Shown in pieces: positions 25,870 to 36,270 of a DNA stretch of 64,000 nucleotides. Source of the stretch: Colius striatus (lineage: Eukaryota > Chordata > Aves > Coliiformes > Coliidae); the NCBI RefSeq assembly GCF_028858725.1, contig NC_084767.1, positions 2,655,501-2,719,500 of the forward strand, read 5' to 3'. The position numbers and the translations under genes are program-made. How positions within the stretch are numbered: position 1 is the stretch's first letter; each line of letters starts with the position of its first letter. The notes beneath the pieces are model-generated. The model searched no databases. It was not told the origin of the DNA and saw only the letters and a program-made list of their open reading frames with translations.

Positions 25870-26160
25870 CACACCCAAACCCCTGCCACCTATGATAACA
25901 ATTCGAGACTTACCTAATTGCAAAAATAATTGCAATTGAAGTGTTTAATTACCATACTAAGCAGGAAGAGCTGCTTCCGACTGCTCCAGGAGCACTCCTG
26001 ATCCATCAAACAAGGTTTGGGGCTTGTTTGGGTGTTGGTTTTGGGGTTTTTTTTATTATTATTATTAGATTGCAGCCCCGGGGGATGAAAAGATTTGCTA
26101 ATTAGGGTCTTGGAGAACAGCTACCAATTCACAAACACTTGCTTTTAATTTCAGTGCTAA
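25870..26160. promoter_or_regulatory. AT-rich candidate enhancer
   Basis: An AT-rich block just after a CpG island, containing TACCTAATTGCAAAAATAAT, TGCAATTGAAG, TTTAATTACC and GCTAATTAGGG, plus a short TTATTATTATT run at about 26053-26066. Repeated TAATTA/TAATTG cores suggest homeodomain binding. The inference is compositional; conservation across birds and mammals is the deciding test. Confidence 0.3.
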
Positions 26161-27316
26161 CGAGGCTGGAAGGGGGAGAAACCCAAAACACACAACATCT
26201 GTGGCAATTGCTGTGTGCAGGCTGCTGCCCCTGACCCCCTCGCTGGGCTGGCCGAGGCCTGACACTGCTCAGTGCATGAACCAGCCCTGAGATCAGGGGG
26301 ATGGGTTGGCTCAGTGCAAGCACAGGCTGCTGCTCGAGGTCATTGCCGTCACTGCTGTCACCGTACAAGCTAATCCCAGCATCGATCATCGATCTGATCC
26401 TGCCGGGGACCATCGACCGCAGCAGCTTGCTCGGTGATGGGCTAATCCTGGTGCTGATACAGCAGTGCCAGCCCCAGGGGTGCAGCAGCAGGAGCTTCTC
26501 CAGGTGACATTTGGTTTTGTTCTCCCTTAAACCAACAACAAAAGAGAATTTAATTCTGTCTCCAAGCAGCAATCCTGGGAGAGAAGAGAAACTGCTTAGG
26601 AAGCTCCTCACCAATGTCTGCTTTCTCAGATAGGAAATATCCTCCTGCTAGCAGTGAGAGCACAGCCAGGGATGACTGCCAAGAGCATGGGGACACCCCC
26701 ATCCCCCTGTCCCTGCGGGGGACACAGGAGCTCATACTGCCCTAAGTACAGGATCCCATCCGCACCCTCCTCCCTCAGCCCCCCCAGGGACTCCCAGCAC
26801 CTGGCTGGGCTTCTCCCACCACACCATCTGTACCATTGTTGTCAAAGCTCTCGGTAGGGTCCAAAAACCTGCAGAGAGAGACGCAGGGAAGAGGAGAGGC
26901 ACAGAGGCAGGAGCAGCCAGAGGGCATCCAGGCGTCCCCTCCCCGAGGAGCGCAGCTGAGGAGCGGTGGCTGCTGTGGGCCGCAGGCAAAGGAGCGTTTT
27001 AGGTTTTAGATAAAAGAGAAACATCAGTAGGAATGAGGAGAAAGTGTGTTGGGGGGTTTTTTTAAGGCTGTCATGTGATTAAACACAGAGGAGACAGAAA
27101 GGTAGTGAACAGCCCCAAGCAGACAAAGAATGATAAACTTTGTTTTAGAAATCTCAAGATTTGATTTTCTGGAATAAAATGCATTTTGGGGTCAATCGCT
27201 CAACAGTTTTGGCTGTGGATTCAAGCCTCTGGAGAGGTTTTGGAATCCATTGCCTCCCCTTGTGTCATTACATTTCCCTTCCAGCCTGAAGAAGATGACC
27301 CTGGGGACAGCATCAC
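26161..27316. other. Non-genic sequence with a possible regulatory core
   Basis: No exon is recognised. The segment around 26370-26450 carries the near-palindrome ATCGATCATCGAT (26381-26393) and GCTAATCC repeated twice, which looks regulatory. A poly-T patch at about 27054-27063 and an AATAAA at about 27173 are unexplained. Confidence 0.45.
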
Positions 27317-27390
27317 ATGGTGCTGAGGTGCCCTTCTGGCCTGACCCAAACCCTTCTGGCTCAGTGTTTCCCCACTACTTGTGAATGCCA

Positions 27391-27430
27391 AGGCTGTCAG
27401 TGCCAGAGGCTGTCAGTGCCAGAGGCTGAC
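27391..27430 (+). repeat. 16-bp tandem duplication
   Basis: Two perfect copies of AGGCTGTCAGTGCCAG followed by a partial third that begins AGGCTGACAG. Short recent tandem repeat with no evident role. Confidence 0.85.
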
Positions 27431-28082
27431 AGCATGGTGGCCAGGGGACCGGGAGTGTGGTGGTGGCACTGGGATGATGGCTGTGGGACTGGAGAGGGGA
27501 TAAAGCCTCTAGAGGGCACAGGTATGACAGAAATGTGTCCCCAAAGCAAAGGATCTCCAGCTGGCCCCAGGACAGCAGTCCCGGAGGTCCCCCCAACCCC
27601 CCCATCATCCCCAGTCTCCAAAGAGTTCACCCTTAGCCGAGGTCTTGCTGGATCCAGGACAGGCAGTGCCTCCAGCTTGAGGGCTGCCCAGCCCCACAAC
27701 ACCCAGCACCAGTCTGGCCATCAACACCAGCACCTTCTCACACCCAGAAAACATGCTGAAAGGGGACCCCCAAACCCTCTCCCCCACCAGCAACGCACCT
27801 TCTCTCAGTGGCCACAGACCATGTTGCTCGGGGCTGACAGCAGAGAACCCTGTGCCCCAGCCAGGTTGCTGCAAAGGAGCAGCCATCCAGCCATCACCAA
27901 GGGCCTGGTCACACGTCCTTTTGTCCTTTCCTTCTCCTTTCTCCCCCAAATGCCCTCCAGGCAGCTGCTCCCCTCCCTGTGCCTGCAGCCAGCACCGCTT
28001 TCATTAAGGCTCCACCACCAAACCAAACACCATTTGTCAGGGAGAAGAATGCCAGAGGCAGATCTGCTGGAACAGATGCCCA

Positions 28083-28115
28083 CACACCCTCACACACACA
28101 CACATCCACACACCT
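28083..28115. repeat. (CA)n-rich microsatellite
   Basis: A short alternating CA tract interrupted by TCC and CTC. Typical dinucleotide repeat. Confidence 0.75.
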
Positions 28116-28509
28116 CCCCACCGTGTCCCCCCCAGCAAACAAATGCCACAACATCCACCTTCCCGGCACACAGCACACCCACATGCGCACACTGCCCGTG
28201 TGGCTTTGCTGTCCCCAGTGCAGGATGGGGTGCTGTGTCGCAGGCCACTATATTCCTGCTGCCTGATGGGTACACTGGGGACCACCCCCTAGTCAGGCAC
28301 CTCAGCACCGGGTGCCCTCCCCGGGCAGGGCTGGATGGGTGCCGCCGCCTTGGTGGTGTTTGCACAGCTGCCAAGGCCACACGCTCCCTGCCTGCTCTGC
28401 TCCCCCTGCTTCCAGCTCCCATTCCAGCCACAGCAGCAGATCTCCTCCCCAGCGCCGCTGGAGGCAGAGGCAGCAATGCCCTCCGACCCCAGGCACACAG
28501 GGACTGATG

Positions 28510-28625
28510 CTGATTAAACGCAGCGCCGGCACTGATAATTAATTTCTCAGAGGATGAATTACTTGGGAAAGCTCTGGAGCGAATGTTATTCTTCCTGCTG
28601 CACACCAGTCACGTCTACTTAGGCT
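28510..28625. promoter_or_regulatory. AT-rich candidate enhancer
   Basis: Contains GCTGATTAAACGC, TGATAATTAATTTCTC and GGATGAATTACTTGG within about 50 bp. These cores (ATTAA, TAATTA, GAATTA) are typical of conserved developmental elements. Supported by motif density alone. Confidence 0.27.
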
Positions 28626-30325
28626 TTAAAAAAAAAACCCAAACCACCTAACAGCAAAGGGGGAGGAAAGGGGCATCCCCTGATGAGCACCCGCAGCCAT
28701 GCCCTGCCTGGGCTCAGGGTGCTGGCCGGGGCCTCTGCTGAGGGCCATTCCCTGGGGCCATGCAGATGCAGGCAGGGTGAGAAGTTGCCTTGGCACTGCT
28801 AGTGTCCCAACGATCAGGAGCCCTGGCTCTGGGCTTTGCCAGACTCCCTCCAGCAGCTCCTTACGCCCCTGACTCAGCCCGCAGTGTGGGGGTCCCACTC
28901 TCGCCACGGGACCTGCCCAAGGGATCACAGTGATCTGCATTGAGGGCATCCCCCTGCCCTCTCCACAGGCACTGCCTGTCCTCCGTGTCCGTGGGGTGGG
29001 TGATGGATGCAGCTGCCCCCACGCCAGAGCTGTGGGGGCCAGGAGCTCGTCCCCTGCAGCCTCGGCTCCCGCAGCAGCACGTGTCTCGCCACAGCACAGC
29101 CCCCGCCAGGCGCTGGCCGGGGATGCAGATTTGGAGCGAGCAGCCCCTGCAGACAGGACTATTACACAGGGCTCTCCATCCTTTTCACTTAATGGGAGGC
29201 ATTTTTCTGTTTCATTTCCCTTACCCTTGGAGCTGAAACCGCCTTTCTGCAGCAAAACACGCTGAGCTGAAGAAATCTTGCTCCTTTTCCAGCTCACAAA
29301 CTCCCCTCCCTCTGCCAGCAGATGAACCCACCCCACTGATCACCCCTTCCTCAGCATATGTTGTATTGCTGGAGGGACAAATGGTCCCCATCCTGCACCC
29401 CTCCCACTGCTTTGGGTCTTTCATCCTCATTCCCCAGGCTGAGGTGCAGCTGCCCTGTTCTGTGGGCGAGATGGGCACCCCATGACCCCCCGAGCACACA
29501 GCAGGGCCATGGCCCCTTTCCCCAGACAGGAGCTGGGTGCCAGCACACGTGAGCAGGATGATGTGGGGGACAGCAGTGAGGGTGCAAGGAGCATAATGGG
29601 GACAACAGGGACAGAAGTACCAAGGGGCCAGGGCGTTTTGTTTTCTCCATATATAGATCTTGCAGATATTTGCAAACACTGTTGAAGGCAAAGAATGCCC
29701 TCAGCTCACCTTCCCCATCGCTGCCCGAGGGCGCTTCACTCCTTTGGCCTGCTTCAAGGTTGAGCCAAGCCCACTGTTCCTTGTTGGGTAATTAGGCTCT
29801 TAATTAACAGGCTGGTTTCCCCTCAGAGCCTTGCCAGCATCTCTTGGTCCCTCCAGCAGTGGCTCCCCAGCAGGGAGGATGCTGCAGGGCAGGGGAAGCT
29901 CAGAGGCATTTCTCCCACTCCTCTGCACTCTCTCCCTCCCAGCCTGGCCCTGAGGCACCCAGCCTGAGCCTGACCCAGCCCACAGGCAGGAGCCTGCTCC
30001 GAAAAAGTGCCTGGGACAGAAGCAAGGCTGACACACGTCTGGGCTCAGTGTGGTGCTTCAGGAGTCCAAGCCAACAGGGGTGAGACATTCCCAGCATCAG
30101 TGATGCTTAAGCCTAAAAACTCCAAGACTTGAAAACATCCCAACTTACAAGCCTTAAAAATGTTTGAAAACCAATATTCAACACAGTCCTGCCTAAACAA
30201 ACCAATGCTTCAGCGACCTTTGCTGCTGGCAGCTCTGCTCTGCCCCTTTCTCCACACTTCAGGGCTGAGCAAGGCAAGGAGGCAGCAGTGCCGTGCTCTG
30301 ACCTGGCTGGATCATGGGGACCCTG
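28626..30325. other. Non-genic sequence
   Basis: No gene, RNA or named repeat is recognised. Frames of up to 236 codons on the minus strand have no domain features and follow GC-rich composition. Confidence 0.5.
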
Positions 30326-30376
30326 CTCCAGGCTCCCCAGTGCTCCAGGCTCCCCAGAGCTCCAGGCTCCCCAGCA
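30326..30376 (+). repeat. 17-bp minisatellite, three copies
   Basis: Three head-to-tail units of CTCCAGGCTCCCCAG plus two variable bases (TG, AG, CA). The near identity suggests recent slippage or unequal exchange, and copy number is likely variable. Confidence 0.9.
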
Positions 30377-32818
30377 GCCTCCAAAGCAGAGAAGTGCAGC
30401 AAACCAGGCGTGATGAGCTGCTGTCCTCAGTGAGATGGCAGCAGCTGCCCTGCAGCGCTCCGGCTTTCCCGCATCCATCACTCCTCAGTTCTCCTTAACT
30501 GTGACGAGAGGGTTATCCTGCCCCCCAGGGCAGAGCTGCCATCCCGCTCCCACAGGGGTTGGGGATGCAGGAGATTGGCACCCAAGGGTCCCCATCCCAC
30601 TGCTGGGCTGGGGTGGCTGGGTGGGAGGAGAGAGGCGAGTTTGGCTAATCCAAGTGGAAGCTAATTGTGTTTCATTGAGGTTTTATCTCTTCAACTGGCA
30701 ACAAGCTCCTCCAGGAGATTTAGTGGGAAGTTGCCTGGTCCTTGCCAAGAAGGCTGGGGTGGTTTTTTTTTAGAGAAAGCACATTATGCATCAAAGTTGA
30801 AATTCAAATCCTTTTTCCTCCATTCCCAGAGTATATTTGTGATGCTCCACGTACTCCTCAGCACATCACAGTTTGTGGGAAGCCCCCAGCCTCCCCTCCA
30901 GCATCACTGTAGGAGCCCAGCACCAGCTCAAAGAGACGGATGAACTTTTTCTTTACTGTATTCCCCCTTGGTTAAACTGCTGCTGAGTGAATGAGGAGCC
31001 AGGGGCAGGCAGGGAAGCTGCAGGCAGGGAAGAAGCCACTACCCATGCCTGACCCCAGGGCTGGCAAAACTCCCCCAAGGTCTCTCGGGGCTTTCCCACC
31101 TGGGACTGCTTCTCCTCATTCCAGCTCTGCTGCAGTTTGTGCAACCCCTGCTGCCCTCCAGCCCCACAATCCCTTCAGCCAGCTGCAGCCTGGTGTCTGC
31201 AGGCACATCCTGGGTGATGCTGGCAGCAAATCAAGCCTTTTTTTTTTTTCATAGAGATGCTCTGTTTCTCCTCCCTTTGAGTAGGGGGTTAGCAGGTTGC
31301 AAGATCAGCCATGCCAGGATGTGAATCAGCCCTGCCTGGTTCCTGCATGCCCAAGCAGGGATGGGTAAGGGGGGGAGAAACACGAGGTGGGGGATGTATG
31401 GGAGTGGGAAGGGGGCAATGCAGGGCTTCAGCCTTCTCTCAGACAAACCTTTTGAGGTGTAAAGCACCCAGTTTGCTGCAGGCAGGCTGGGAGGGGGGCC
31501 AGACAAGGGGCTCTTTCTCCGCCCAGCAACAGCCTGTCTCGATGCGTCAGGACAGGCCCAGCATCTGCAGTCGCTGGAAAATCACGCTCCATTTCCAAAA
31601 GGGAAAGCAAAGTGTAAATCTCTCAGACACACATTTGGTCCTCTGCAGTGAGAAAAGTGGCGAAAGCTTTCATTTCCAAGCTGGGAGGGAGAGACAATGA
31701 TACATCAGCAGCACCCCAGGCGCAGAGGAAGAGAACATCAATTCTGGGATTACACCAGCGGCCACCGAGATTTCTTCCTCCCTGGCTGTAGCCCAGAAAT
31801 ACTGCAGGTTTCCCTGCCAGCCCCACAGCTCTTACCTCTCTACTGTGTTTAGGGGAAACTCAGACACCTTCGTGATGATGAGGATGGTTATCACACAAGT
31901 GTTTGTCCAGAAGTGCTGGGCTGGGGGGAAGCAGCGATTCTCCTCCCCTCCTCGGCTGGATTTCGAATTCAGAGCGGGCTGGCCATGGCTCTTGGCTCTC
32001 CCCCGAGGTTCTCTTCATAAGAGGGAGCAAATTCCACTTATCTATCGAGGGGAGATTTGCATTTTAAATATCCCAACTCCAAATATACCCCAGTTTGATC
32101 CCCTAAGCTCAACAAATGCAATGGAGCCAGAGGGGGCTGGGGATGGCTCATCGGTGTGGAACACCAGGAGGAGAGGGAAAACTCAAGGTGAAAAGCGAGC
32201 CTGGGTGTTTAATCTGTGCTGAGGGTGGGGACAGGAGCAAACATGGCAGTGACCTTCCCACAGCCTCTGTCGGGCAGGACGTGGGGGAACCAGCATTGGA
32301 GGCTTCAGCCATTAAAGATTAGGGATTTCGTCTCTGAGATTTTGTTTACACAATAAGACTTAAGTGATTGCTGCATGGAGCGTAGGTGGATTCTCCCCGA
32401 TGCCTGCAGAGGGATTAGTGCCTATAAGGCAGCAAGAATGAGCTAAAAATTGTAGAGATCGAAGTGCATGAAGAGGAATCCCACGTTCTTGGGGAGGGGA
32501 GGGGAGAAGTAAGCCAGTGGTCAAGCCTGAGACAACTGTGGCTGCTGGGCCTGCAGGGCTTGGGGAAAGGCATGGAGCATCCCTCAGCCTGCAGCTGCAG
32601 GGATGCTGGGAGGAACCTCAGGGAGCAGCTGGACCCTGGGTGCTGTCCATCTCCTAGAGCTGCAATACCTCCCCAGCCAGCTCTAGCCCCAGATAGAGCT
32701 CTGTCCCCAGCCCTTCCCTAGCTCCCCGCAGCCACAGGGCCATCTCTGGGGAGCGTGGCAGGGAAGGGGTGTCCAGCCCAGTGGTGAGAAGCTCAGTGCC
32801 ATGCCCTGCAGGGAGGAG
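30377..32818. other. Non-genic sequence
   Basis: No exon or RNA gene is recognised. It includes two homopolymer T runs (about 30764-30772 and 31239-31249) and ordinary unique sequence. Confidence 0.55.
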
Positions 32819-32966
32819 ATAGAATCACAGAATCTCAAGGGCTGGAAGGGACTTTGAAAGATCATCCAGTGCAACCCCCCTGCCAGAGCAGGGCTACCTA
32901 GAGTAGGTCACACAGGAACTCGTCCAGGTGGGTTTTGAATGTCTCCAGAGAAGGAGACTCCACAAC
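32819..32966 (-). mobile_element. CR1 LINE 3' end (minus orientation)
   Basis: Begins with ATAGAATCACAGAATC, the reverse complement of the CR1 tail, then GGAAGGGACTTTGAAAGATC and ATCATCCAGTGCAACCCCC. It continues through TCCAGGTGGGTTTTGAATG and GGAGACTCCACAAC before breaking off. Short 5'-truncated copy. Confidence 0.92.
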
Positions 32967-33549
32967 ACATCCGGTCCCACTGTACCTATGGGGTCCCCAT
33001 GACGGAGGGGACACTGGTCCGTGTCTGCGTGTGCCACACGAGGAGGGGACACACTGACCCGGGCACAGGCGGGCTCTGCCAAATCCCCGGCCCCACAACA
33101 CCCAGCCTGCTCTCTCCACCAACCAAGCAAACGAGCCTTCTCCTCACCTTATTAAAGCCATGAACTGATTCGATTCTAACAGGGCATCAACTCTCCTCCC
33201 CAGAAAGCAAATGGGATGAATGTTTAAGGCAAGAAGTTTTCTTGCCCCCAATGCCTCGTTAACCACCCCATCCTCCCTGCATGGAGGGCTCTGTCTCCTG
33301 CCAGCTCCCTGCCTGACACACAGCAGCTGCCCGAAGCTGGGACAGGTAAATGCACCCAGGGTGAGAGCATAATGCATGTGCCAGCCCGGCACTACTGCAC
33401 CTTGGACCCAGGGACCAAGTGCCCAGTGGGGCCATGCATATGGAAAACCAGCCCAGGCAGAGCAGGCTCAGAGATATCTCCAGTGTAACCAGCTTAGGGG
33501 AGTCCTCTGGCCGTGGCAGCCTTCAGCAGCAGGGTGGGTGTCAGGAGGC
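32967..33549. other. Non-genic sequence between CR1 copies
   Basis: No recognisable gene or repeat; ordinary GC-rich unique sequence. Confidence 0.5.
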
Positions 33550-33630
33550 TGGGACATCCCTTTTTTCTATAGTAGCCAGCAACAGGACAAGGGGTGATGG
33601 GATGAAGCTGGAACACAAAAAGTTGTCATC
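33550..33630 (+). mobile_element. CR1 LINE internal fragment
   Basis: A stub of about 80 bp that reads TTCTATAGTAGCCAGCAACA, GGACAAGGGGTGATGGG and GAACACAAAAAGTT. It corresponds to the left part of the CR1 copy at 16052 but lacks the 3' tail. Confidence 0.8.
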
Positions 33631-33714
33631 CTCGCCCCCATCTCAAAACCTGCAGGCAGGCAGGCGCTCCTTTGCCACAAATGAGTCTCCCTCCCTCCTC
33701 AATGCATGGAAGCT

Positions 33715-33805
33715 TCTTACGCTAAATCTATACAGACACAATTAGCATTATTCATATTCCATATGCTCTGCTCCCTTGTGATGAATATTAATGTGTTCCC
33801 TGCTC
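33715..33805. promoter_or_regulatory. AT-rich candidate enhancer
   Basis: Contains ACAATTAGCATTATTCATAT, CCATATGC and GATGAATATTAATG. It resembles conserved elements with POU and homeodomain cores and is bounded by GC-rich sequence. Compositional evidence only. Confidence 0.27.
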
Positions 33806-34495
33806 CCAGGGATCAGAGATAACGTGCTGTGCTGTGCCGCGCTGCGGTGGCAGAGAGGGGCTGAAGGGGCAATGCTGCAGGTGGAGGCAGCTTCATTCGC
33901 AGCTCAGGAAAGGGAATCCTTGTGTCTTTAGGAGAGGACTAGTTACAGGGCTGTGCTGAGGAAGGGCATCCTTTCTGCTCCCATTCCTGGCTGAACTGGT
34001 CCTCCCCAGGGCATGCGATGGGGTCGGGCAGTGTGAAACCCAAACCTTCCCTGCACCTTCTAGCTCTCCACAGGTTTGGAAGGTGGGCTAAGGCTCAGGC
34101 AGACTGTATTGTCTCTGACAGCTCACATTTTGTAGCCTTTCCGAGCTGGAGAAGTGCTCATAGGTGTTGCAGGAGCTAAACAGCTGCCCCTTGGTGTTCC
34201 CCAGAGGGTGAGCAGCTCTGCCAGCAGCCCAGGGCATTCTCTCTGCAGCACCCAAGGCCAGCACAGCTGGGCAACTGCGGCCCCTGGGTCCATATCCCAG
34301 CCCTGCTACCACTTCTCTGCACAGCATCTCCCCTAGAAACCGGCCTCAGGGCAGCAGCACCCACCAACACTGCAAAAGAAGCACAAGTAGAGGGCAGAAG
34401 AAACAATGCAGCAAATGGAGCTCATCGAGGAGCTTTTGCAAACCAGGGGCCATCCCATATGTGGGAAGGGCTGCTCAGACCATCCCCAGCCCTGT
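33806..34495. other. Non-genic sequence
   Basis: No gene, RNA or named repeat recognised; GC-rich unique sequence. Confidence 0.5.
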
Positions 34496-34540
34496 GTCCA
34501 TCCATCCATCCGTCCATCCGTCCATCCATCCATCCACCCT
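34496..34540. repeat. (CCAT/CCGT)n microsatellite
   Basis: About 45 bp of ATCC repeats with ATCCGTCC interruptions. A shorter ATCC run occurs at about 40239-40256. Confidence 0.9.
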
Positions 34541-35864
34541 TGCCCTCCACGTGTGGCTCCAGGCCAGGTCGGAGGGTGCTGTGAGCCGGGGGCCCTGGGG
34601 GCTGTGAATTGAGATGCCATACGTGTGGTGGGGGTGGGAAGGATCCAGGCCAAGAGGCACGGCGCCTCTATACATCCATTTGCATGCTTCATCCGCTGCT
34701 GGGGAGTAGAGCGTCAGGTTGTCCCATCTGCTCCGCATCTCGCATCATTAGCTGGCTGGTTTCCGAGGCGCCTCTGAGCAGAGGTGGGAGCCGAGCAGAG
34801 AGGGGAGAAGGGAGGCTGGTCCCAACCCCACGCACCGTCACGTGTCGGCAGCCTGGGGAGCTTGGGAGGGATCCTGTCCCTTGCTGAAGCTGATGGGCAG
34901 CGCGTGAGGGGCCAGGGAGGGCTGGAGGTGGAGGGAGGTCAGTCCCTGTGGCTCCCTGGGGTGATGCTGTGCTCCCTGTGAGTCAGGCGTCCCGCAGCTG
35001 CAGGTCTCCTGTGGGCAGCGTGAGGGGGACACGGCTTCTCCTCACGTCTTGCAGGTGCTGCCCACGCTCCAGCTCTGCCCAGAGGAGTGCCTGGGGTAGC
35101 AACAGTCCCCATAGCTTCTTCCTCTCCACAGGCAAGCTGGGAAGCACCCACAGCCACCAGCCCACGCATGGAGAAGAGCTCAACAGCACCTCGCAGATCC
35201 ATCCCTGCTGCCACTGACCCGGGAGCGATGGTCCCAGGGCACAGCCCCTTTAAATCCCCACACTCACAGACCAGGCTGGGACACTGTCAAGGGAAAAATA
35301 AGGCAAAGAAATTATTTTCTTCTCACTGGCAAGCCTGGAGAGCTGCCCGTTCCTCAGCAGCACGCTGCCAGCCCTCCCACACACCACGCGGTGGAGGACT
35401 GCAGAGGCCAGCGTGGGCTGGGGGATGCCAGGGGGGCCAGGGTGCATGGGGCCCCCCTGTACCCAACAGCCCTGCTCGCTGGGGTGCTTCAGGGGCAGCA
35501 GGACCCATACAGCCCTTCTCACCCTGAGGCACACAACACAGCCCTCCACTCCAGTTACCTGCCCTGTCTGCACTGCTCTCTGGGGCTATGCCCTGTCTCT
35601 GTGCTCTACAAGGGCTCAAACTCACCCCAAATCTCTGCTGAACTCCCCAGGCTGGGGCCACAAGGAGCTACCCCAGGCAACTGTGCTGAGCAAATTGAGG
35701 TTTCTAAGCAAGCAACAATCAAGAGGAAGTGAGAGGGATGGAGGGGTTGGGGGCTGCCCCTCCAAGGTCACTCTCCCCCTCTGCTTTCATGCCTGCCTGG
35801 GTTCTTTCATTACTTACCCGAGCTGTAAATTGTCTCATTTGGAGCACACCGTTTATCCCTGATG
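34541..35864. other. Non-genic sequence
   Basis: No recognisable exon or repeat; overlapping short frames on both strands reflect GC-rich composition. Confidence 0.5.
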
Positions 35865-36270
35865 TGCACTTGAGCAGCCAGATTTTGTTTTCAGGTGTGT
35901 AATTAATTTTTTTAACATGATTTCTCTCCTAGGAAACTGGAAACAAACAGTTCTGGCTTTCGGGGCTGGGCGGCTCGGGTGAACGTCAGGGCAGGCAATG
36001 GGCGGGCAAGGAGCAGAGGCTGGATCCTAGAGGATGTGAGGAGCTGGGGATTTGTGGCAGCTCCACATGCTTCTGCTTTCAAGCTGGAGCTGCATCCTTC
36101 AGCCTCCTCCAACAGTGCCACGCTCCCCGCGGGCACTGGCAAGGGCTTGCAAGGGGAAGCGACAAACACTTTCCCCGTTCCCAACTCAATCTGCTGGGAA
36201 TTACCATATTTATTAAGATCTAACATGTCCTTGGCTGCTGGGAATGTGATTTGCTCCTGGAATGAGATTA
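35865..36270. promoter_or_regulatory. Two AT-rich candidate elements
   Basis: The left core (about 35890-35925) contains GTGTGTAATTAATTTTTTTAAC. The right core (about 36175-36270) contains GGGAATTACCATATTTATTA and GAATGAGATTACAGC. Both stand out against surrounding GC-rich DNA and are plausible enhancers of the CPLX2/HRH2 interval. Untested. Confidence 0.25.

Larger units (their letters stand above)
27317..28507 (+). other. Unexplained 396-codon open frame
   Basis: An uninterrupted plus-strand frame starting with ATG, with no recognisable domain, no signal peptide and a composition (Pro, Ser, Ala, His) mirroring the DNA. It includes a His/Thr/Pro stretch translated from a CA-rich run (28083-28115) and a 16-bp duplicated unit near its start. 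Most likely a chance frame in GC-rich DNA. Confidence 0.15.

Noticed and set aside
28083-28115. CA-rich run considered as a CRISPR-like or spaced repeat
   Set aside because: It has no regular spacers and is an ordinary vertebrate microsatellite; no CRISPR array is expected or seen.
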